Assembly: GCA_003157175.1 (NCBI GenBank)
Contig: PMIQ01000212.1
Location: 18,468-35,676, forward strand
DNA: 17,209 nt
Direction: 5' to 3'
Origin: Chloroflexota bacterium
GTDB lineage: Bacteria > Chloroflexota > Limnocylindria > Limnocylindrales > CSP1-4
Under the pieces are notes generated by a model, which was not told the DNA's origin, ran no database searches, and saw only the letters and a list, made by a program, of their open reading frames with translations. The position numbers and the translations under genes were made by a program. Positions within the stretch are counted from its first letter, which is position 1, and each line of letters starts with the position of its first letter. Below, piece by piece: positions 12,846 through 17,209 of the stretch.

Positions 12846-13403
12846 GTGATCGAAAGACGGACTCTGGAACGGGTTGTGGAAACGCGGGATCCCGCGGGCA
12901 CGCGCGCCCTGGCGCGGGCGTTGGCGGCCGCGGCGCGTCCGGGCGACCTGATCAGCCTGGTCGGTGAGCTGGGGGCGGGCAAGACGCAGTTCGCCAAAGG
13001 GTTCGGGCTGGGATTGGGCGTGACAGACACGATCGTCTCGCCGAGCTTCGTGCTGATGGCCGAGTATCGCGGCCGCCTGCCGCTCTTCCATATCGACCTG
13101 TACCGGCTGGCTGGCGCGGCCGAGGCGCTGGCGGGCGGGCTGATCGACGAGCGCCAGGGCGAGGGCGTCACCTTGATCGAATGGGCCGAACGGCTCGAGG
13201 ACGCGATGCCGGCCGGCCGCCTCGACGTCCTGATCGAGGGCACGGGCGACGACCCACGGCGGATCGTGCTCCGCGCCGGAGACGCCGGCTACGCGCGCTA
13301 CATCGATGCCGTGCCGGCCGATTGGGCCGCGGCGGCCGAAAGCTCGAAGGCGGCCGAAGGCTTGACGGCGGGCGACGCGGCACCCGACAGGTCGAACCAA
13401 TGA
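12846..13403 (+). CDS. tsaE: tRNA threonylcarbamoyladenosine biosynthesis ATPase TsaE
   Basis: TsaE is the ATPase that binds the TsaB-TsaD complex and drives the t6A37 modification cycle on ANN-decoding tRNAs. The 185-aa protein shows the Walker A motif GELGAGKT (40-47), SPSFVL (65-70), the FHIDLYRL motif (81-88) and LIEWAERL (110-117). The family is usually about 150 aa; the last 25-30 residues are an Ala-rich tail. The start is GTG 12846, where the fold begins (MIERRTLERVVETRDPAGTR); there is no ribosome site but a -10-like hexamer just upstream. It heads the operon, and its TGA overlaps the tsaB ATG (ATGA). Confidence 0.95.
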   Translation: MIERRTLERVVETRDPAGTRALARALAAAARPGDLISLVGELGAGKTQFAKGFGLGLGVTDTIVSPSFVLMAEYRGRLPLFHIDLYRLAGAAEALAGGLIDERQGEGVTLIEWAERLEDAMPAGRLDVLIEGTGDDPRRIVLRAGDAGYARYIDAVPADWAAAAESSKAAEGLTAGDAAPDRSNQ

Positions 13404-14068
13404 CCGGGCGACCTCTTCTCGCCATCGACACTTCGGGCACGCGGGCGCTCGTGGCGTTGGGCTCGCCGGACGGCGCCCTCATCGACGAGCGGCGCTGGCT
13501 GGCCGGCTACCGCCACGGCGAGGAGCTGCTGACCCGGACCGACGAGCTGCTGACGAGCAACCGTGTCGCGCTGGCGGAGCTGGGCGGGATCGTCGTCGGG
13601 ACGGGGCCCGGGGCGTTCACCGGCATGCGCGTTGGTCTCGCGACGGCCAAGGCGCTGGCGCGCGGGCTGGACATCCCGATCGCCGGCGTCGCCACTTCCG
13701 AGGCGCTGCTGGCCGCCGCCGACGCAGGCGCTGGAAAGCAGGCCATCCTCCTGCTACCGGCCGGACCTTCAGATCGAGTCGTTGTCGTCGCCGGGCAGGC
13801 AACGCTGGTCAAAGGTGGCGAAGAACCGGAACTGCCGGCGGATGCCGTCCTCGTTGCGGTGGACCTCCCGGATCGCGCCCCGGCCGCGGCAATGGCGCTG
13901 GGCCTGAGGGCGGAGGAGCGGCTCTCGGCCGCGCTGCTCGTGCTCGGGGCCGCCCGCATCGCCGCCGGTGGCGACGACGTCGCCCGCCTCGTACCCGAAT
14001 ATGTGACTCTGCCGCGCGGGATCGCCGCGGTGAAGGGAGAGGTGCGATGGTCGCGCGACCGCACGTAG
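13400..14068 (+). CDS. tsaB: tRNA threonylcarbamoyladenosine biosynthesis protein TsaB
   Basis: TsaB is the non-catalytic ASKHA-fold partner of TsaD. The 222-aa protein starts LLAIDTSGTRALVAL (6-20), then GIVVGTGPGAFTGMRVGLAT (63-82), the dimer-interface helix typical of TsaB, and ends with LVPEYVTLPRGI. ATG 13400 overlaps the tsaE stop by 4 nt; a longer open frame upstream lies wholly within tsaE and is not used. It overlaps rimI by 22 nt, with GGGAG before the rimI start inside tsaB. The usual length is about 220-240 aa, so it is complete. Confidence 0.93.
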   Translation: MTGRPLLAIDTSGTRALVALGSPDGALIDERRWLAGYRHGEELLTRTDELLTSNRVALAELGGIVVGTGPGAFTGMRVGLATAKALARGLDIPIAGVATSEALLAAADAGAGKQAILLLPAGPSDRVVVVAGQATLVKGGEEPELPADAVLVAVDLPDRAPAAAMALGLRAEERLSAALLVLGAARIAAGGDDVARLVPEYVTLPRGIAAVKGEVRWSRDRT

Positions 14069-14733
14069 CGATCGTCGTCGATCGCATGTCGGTCGACGAT
14101 CTGGCGGCGGTCCAGGAGATCGAGCGCGAGAGCTTCACCACGCCCTGGCCGCCGCATGCATACCGCGCCGAGCTCGAGACCAACCGCATGGCCCACTATA
14201 TCGTGGCCCGCCACGGCGACCGGATCGTCGGCTTCGCCGGCGTGTGGCTGATGGTGGACGAGGCCCACATCACGACCTTCGCCGTGCGCAAGACATGGCG
14301 CCGCCAGGGAGTGGGGGAGCGGTTGCTCATCGCCCTCCTGGCTCTGGCGGAGGCGCGCGGGGCGCGCGAGACGACGCTTGAGGTTCGGCCCTCGAATCAC
14401 CCGGCGAGGCGCCTGTACGAGAAGTACGGTTTCGCGCCGGTCGGGGTCCGGCCGCGCTACTACAGCGACGACAACGAGGACGCTCTGATCATGACCACCG
14501 ATCGGCTCGACGGCCGGCAGATGCGCGATCGGCTGGCCGGATTGCGGGCCGCGGTGGCCAAGCGACCCGACATCGAGCTCGGTGCCGATGGATTGCCGAT
14601 CGAACCGGCGGCGCGTGCCGGCCGGGCCGGAGAAGCCGGGGCGGCCGGGGGCGAAGAGGCCCAAGAGGCCGAAGGCCGCCATGCCGCCGCGCCCGACGTG
14701 CTTCGACCCAGCAACGTCAGGAGGTCGTCGTGA
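14047..14733 (+). CDS. rimI: Ribosomal protein S18 alanine N-acetyltransferase (GNAT), with C-terminal extension
   Basis: RimI acetylates the N-terminal alanine of ribosomal protein S18 using acetyl-CoA. Residues 6-152 form a GNAT fold: AVQEIERESFTTPWP (21-35), ITTFAVRKTWRRQGVGERLL (75-94, the acetyl-CoA pyrophosphate loop), LEVRPSNHPARRLYEKYGF (111-129) and YYSDDNEDALIM (138-149). The family is normally about 150 aa; residues 155-228 are an added Ala/Gly/Glu/Arg-rich tail with no recognised domain. ATG 14047 is supported by AAGGGAGAGG just upstream. The gene overlaps tsaB by 22 nt and tsaD by 4 nt (GTGA). Its position between tsaB and tsaD is common in bacteria; true substrate in this organism is inferred. 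Confidence 0.9.
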   Translation: MVARPHVAIVVDRMSVDDLAAVQEIERESFTTPWPPHAYRAELETNRMAHYIVARHGDRIVGFAGVWLMVDEAHITTFAVRKTWRRQGVGERLLIALLALAEARGARETTLEVRPSNHPARRLYEKYGFAPVGVRPRYYSDDNEDALIMTTDRLDGRQMRDRLAGLRAAVAKRPDIELGADGLPIEPAARAGRAGEAGAAGGEEAQEAEGRHAAAPDVLRPSNVRRSS

Positions 14734-15791
14734 CGCGCGGCGGGCTGATCCTGGCGGTCGAATCGAGCTGCGACGAGACCGGCATCGCCCTGGTCGAGGA
14801 CGGCCGGCGGATCCACTCCAACGTGGTGGCGAGCCAGGTGGCGATGCACGCGGCGGCGGGCGGAATCGTGCCGGAGGTGGCGGCGCGGGCCCACCTGCGT
14901 TGGATCGTGCCCGTGCTCGACGAGGCCTGGGCCGAAGCCGGCGTCGGCTGGGACGACATCTCGGCCGTCGCCGTCACGGAAGGGCCCGGGCTGGCCGGCT
15001 CGCTGCTGGTGGGCATCAACTTCGCCAAGACGCTCGCCTACGTGCACGGCAAGCCGCTCGTCCCGGTGAACCACCTCGAGGGCCACCTGTACGCGGCGTG
15101 GCTTGCGGACGAAGCGCGCGAGGTGCCGGAGCCGATCTTCCCGCTGGTGGCGCTGATCGTCTCCGGTGGGCACACTTTCCTGGTGGAGATGCGCGACCAC
15201 CTGCAGTACAAGCTGCTGGGCGAGACGGTCGACGACGCGGCCGGCGAGGCGTTCGACAAGGTCGGCCGGCTGCTGGGCCTGCCGTATCCGGGCGGGCCCG
15301 AGATCATGCGTGCGGCGGCCGGGGCGACCCGCCACGACGTCGTCTTCCCGCGGGCCTGGCTGAGAGACTCGTTCGACTTCAGCTTCAGCGGCCTCAAGAC
15401 GGCGGCGCGGCGGACGATCGCGACCGAGACCGGCGGCCAGGGAACCTCGACCGGCGAGTCGCCGCTTGGCGAGGATCGAGTGGCGGAGCTGGCGGCAGGC
15501 TTCCAGGATTCGGTGGTGGACGTGCTCGTGACCAAGACGATCCGGGCCGCCAGGGCGGCCGGGGCACGGTCGGTGGTGCTGGGCGGTGGAGTTGCCGCCA
15601 ACCGCGTGCTGCGCGATCGGCTGGCGGCTGCGGCGGAGGCGGCGGGGATGCCGCTGGTGGTGCCGCGGCCGGCGCTCTGCACGGATAACGGGGCGATGAT
15701 CGGGGCGGCCGCGGCGCGGCGCTTCGAGGCGGGCGCGAGAGCCGGGCTCGACCTGGACGCGAAGCCGTCGCTGCCGCTGGCCCGCCGATGA
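14730..15791 (+). CDS. tsaD: tRNA N6-adenosine threonylcarbamoyltransferase TsaD
   Basis: TsaD transfers the threonylcarbamoyl group from threonylcarbamoyl-AMP to A37 of tRNA. The 353-aa protein is full length for the family. Landmarks are VESSCDETGIAL (10-21), GGIVPEVAARAHL (44-56), the metal-binding histidines in NHLEGHLY (His115, His119), IVSGGHT (143-149), DDAAGEAFDKVGRLLGLPYP (168-187), SFSGLKTA (218-225), LGGGVAANRVLRDRL (284-298) and CTDNGAM (317-323, Asp319 as metal ligand). GTG 14730 has AGGAGG at 14719-14724, 5 nt upstream, and overlaps the rimI stop. TsaC, which makes the donor, is not in the window. Confidence 0.97.
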   Translation: MTRGGLILAVESSCDETGIALVEDGRRIHSNVVASQVAMHAAAGGIVPEVAARAHLRWIVPVLDEAWAEAGVGWDDISAVAVTEGPGLAGSLLVGINFAKTLAYVHGKPLVPVNHLEGHLYAAWLADEAREVPEPIFPLVALIVSGGHTFLVEMRDHLQYKLLGETVDDAAGEAFDKVGRLLGLPYPGGPEIMRAAAGATRHDVVFPRAWLRDSFDFSFSGLKTAARRTIATETGGQGTSTGESPLGEDRVAELAAGFQDSVVDVLVTKTIRAARAAGARSVVLGGGVAANRVLRDRLAAAAEAAGMPLVVPRPALCTDNGAMIGAAAARRFEAGARAGLDLDAKPSLPLARR

Positions 15792-16795
15792 GTGAGTCGC
15801 CCGACACGAAGTCAGGCCGGTCGGCGGGGGCCGCGGGACCGGGCCGACCGGCGCCGCGGCTGGACCCGCTGGCGGTTCGGCGGCAGTTGCGCGGGGAGGG
15901 CATCACCGCCCGCCACTCGATGTCGCAGAACTTCCTGGCGGATCCGGACGTGCTGCAGTCGATCCTGGATCTGGCCGCGCCCGAGCCAGGCCGGCGAATT
16001 CTGGAGGTCGGACCGGGGCTGGGCATCCTCACCGGCGGGCTGCTGGCGGGTGGCGCGACGGTCACCGCGGTCGAGCTCGACAAGCGCCTGGCCGGCCGGC
16101 TGAGCCGGGTCCAGGAGGCGGCGATCGCATCGGGCGCGTTGACGCTGGTTCAAGGCGACATTCTCGACCAGAAGATCGCCGAGCTGATGGCGCCGCCCTT
16201 TGAGGTCGTGGCCAACGTCCCGTATCACATCACCAGCCCGATCCTGCACCGCTTCCTGGGGACGGCGCCGCGGCCGTCGCGCCTGGTCCTGATGGTGCAG
16301 CGGGAAGTGGCGGAGCGGATCTCGGCCGCGCCCGGCGACATGAGCTACCTCTCGGTCTTCGTGCAGTTCCACGCCTCCGTCCGCATCGCCTTCGTGGTGC
16401 CGCGTGAGGCGTTCGAGCCGGCGCCCGAGGTCGAATCGGCGGTGGTCGAGATCGTGCCGCTCGATCCGCCGGGCGAGCGGCCGCGCCTCGACGCGGCGGA
16501 GGAGCAGGATCTCTGGCGGGTGGTCCAGGCCGGCTTCCGCGAGCGGCGCAAGATGCTCCGAAATGTGCTGGTGCGCCAGCTGGCGGTTCCGGGCGCCCGC
16601 GTCGACGCGGCTCTGGCGGCGTGCTCCATCGTCGGTGAGCGGCGGCCGCAGACACTCTCGGTGGGGGAGTGGCTGGCACTCCGGGTTGCGCTGGAGCCGC
16701 TGCCCGAGGCGATGTCGCCCGCCGAGGCCGCCGCGAAGGCTCAGTCGGCACGGAGCCGGGCCGTCTCCGTCGGGGCGAAGAAGAGCCGCCGGTGA
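15788..16795 (+). CDS. rsmA: 16S rRNA (adenine1518-N6/adenine1519-N6)-dimethyltransferase
   Basis: RsmA (KsgA) dimethylates two adjacent adenosines near the 3' end of 16S rRNA during small-subunit maturation, using S-adenosylmethionine. The 335-aa protein has MSQNFLADPDVL (45-56), the SAM motif ILEVGPGLGILT (71-82), AVELDKRLA (94-102), the catalytic NVPY motif in VVANVPYHITSPI (140-152), the PAPEVESAVV signature (211-220) and GFRERRKMLRNVL (249-261). Typical length is about 270 aa; residues 1-25 (Gly/Pro/Ala-rich) and about 305-335 (Ala-rich then basic, ending KKSRR) are extensions. ATG 15788 overlaps the tsaD stop by 4 nt. The gene is followed by ispE with a GTGA overlap. Confidence 0.95.
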   Translation: MSESPDTKSGRSAGAAGPGRPAPRLDPLAVRRQLRGEGITARHSMSQNFLADPDVLQSILDLAAPEPGRRILEVGPGLGILTGGLLAGGATVTAVELDKRLAGRLSRVQEAAIASGALTLVQGDILDQKIAELMAPPFEVVANVPYHITSPILHRFLGTAPRPSRLVLMVQREVAERISAAPGDMSYLSVFVQFHASVRIAFVVPREAFEPAPEVESAVVEIVPLDPPGERPRLDAAEEQDLWRVVQAGFRERRKMLRNVLVRQLAVPGARVDAALAACSIVGERRPQTLSVGEWLALRVALEPLPEAMSPAEAAAKAQSARSRAVSVGAKKSRR

Positions 16796-17209
16796 GCGCC
16801 GCCCCGACGGCCGCTCCGGGCACCGCCCGCGTCCTGCGTTTCGCGCCGGCGAAGCTTAATCTGACCCTGGCCGTCGTGGGCCGTCACGATTACGGCTACC
16901 ACGCTCTGCACTCCGTCATGATCCCGCTGGCGTTCGGCGACGCAGTCGCGTTGTCCGTGGCGCCGGGGGGAGCGAGCGCCGACACGTTGCGCATCACCGG
17001 CCTGCCGCTTGCGGCCACGCCCGACAACCTCGTCCTACGGGCGATAGCGGCGACGCGCGACGCCGTCCGCGCCACGCGGCCCGGCGCCCCGGCCGACCCG
17101 CCCCTTCTCGCGGCGCGGCTGACCAAGCGCATCCCCGTCGAGGCGGGCCTGGGCGGCGGCAGCAGCGACGCGGCTGCGACCATGGCAGCGGCGCTGGAGG
17201 CATGGGGCG
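16792..17209 (+). CDS. ispE: 4-diphosphocytidyl-2-C-methyl-D-erythritol kinase, 5' part
   Basis: IspE phosphorylates CDP-methylerythritol in the non-mevalonate (MEP) isoprenoid pathway. The gene starts at GTG 16792, overlapping the rsmA stop as GTGA, and runs off the window after about 139 codons. Visible GHMP-kinase features are FAPAKLNLTLAVVGRHDYGY (17-36) with the conserved lysine 21 and the GYHALHSVM segment, then the ATP-binding glycine motif KRIPVEAGLGGGSSDAAA (112-129). The ksgA-ispE order is common in Gram-positive bacteria and Chloroflexota. The first dozen residues are Ala/Pro-rich and precede the fold. Confidence 0.94.
   Translation, partial: MSAAPTAAPGTARVLRFAPAKLNLTLAVVGRHDYGYHALHSVMIPLAFGDAVALSVAPGGASADTLRITGLPLAATPDNLVLRAIAATRDAVRATRPGAPADPPLLAARLTKRIPVEAGLGGGSSDAAATMAAALEAWG

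Noticed and set aside
13181..13399. Upstream extension of tsaB
   Set aside because: Lies entirely inside tsaE in another frame; ATG 13400 gives the canonical N terminus LLAIDTSGT and an ATGA overlap.
1..17209. CRISPR arrays, insertion sequences, attachment sites and phage genes
   Set aside because: No regularly spaced repeats, transposase or integrase motifs, or terminal inverted repeats were seen on either strand.

Overview
The window is dense, high-GC bacterial chromosome (about 70% GC by eye) with many 4-nt ATGA/GTGA stop-start overlaps. Gene content and order (glmS-acpS-nnrD-alr, a MutL-like actin-fold ATPase, then tsaE-tsaB-rimI-tsaD-rsmA-ispE) and at least two starts that look leaderless point to a Chloroflexota-type genome, perhaps the Limnocylindria/Ellin6529 side. 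That placement rests on remembered gene order and is only moderately secure. I see no rRNA, tRNA, CRISPR array, insertion sequence or phage gene.

Region 1 (1-4057, + strand) holds cell-envelope and cofactor housekeeping: the 3' part of glmS (glucosamine-6-phosphate synthase), acpS (holo-ACP synthase), nnrD (NAD(P)H-hydrate dehydratase) and alr (alanine racemase). Spacing is tight from glmS to nnrD and 35 nt between nnrD and alr, consistent with one transcript. Several proteins carry low-complexity extensions.

Region 2 (4058-7605, + strand) is the least understood: a 96-aa protein, a 642-aa MutL-family (glutamate mutase L type) actin-fold protein split by a roughly 90-residue Ala/Pro/Thr/Glu linker, and a 375-aa protein with barrel-sandwich-like and KOW-like segments. 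No cobalamin-dependent mutase is present. This trio is the best candidate here for an undescribed system.

Region 3 (7626-12720) is accessory. It starts with a protein resembling the Imm52 immunity family. A minus-strand pair follows, made of a divergent transaldolase-family protein and a GarR-type tartronate semialdehyde reductase. It is divergent from a plus-strand pair, a zinc polyol dehydrogenase and an IdnO-type gluconate 5-dehydrogenase. The 211-nt divergent intergenic region holds an 18-bp inverted repeat (operator candidate) and a 17-codon leader ORF overlapping the dehydrogenase start. Together the genes suggest use of a sugar acid or polyol (idonate/gulonate/ketogluconate type). A short ghost of a second zinc dehydrogenase lies just after idnO.

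Region 4 (12834-17209, + strand) is a translationally coupled operon for t6A tRNA modification (tsaE, tsaB, tsaD) with rimI inside it, then rsmA (16S rRNA dimethyltransferase) and the 5' part of ispE (isoprenoid synthesis), which runs off the end. No stretch above 300 nt lacks a gene; the two longest gaps (10609-10819 and 12643-12845) are described in the features.
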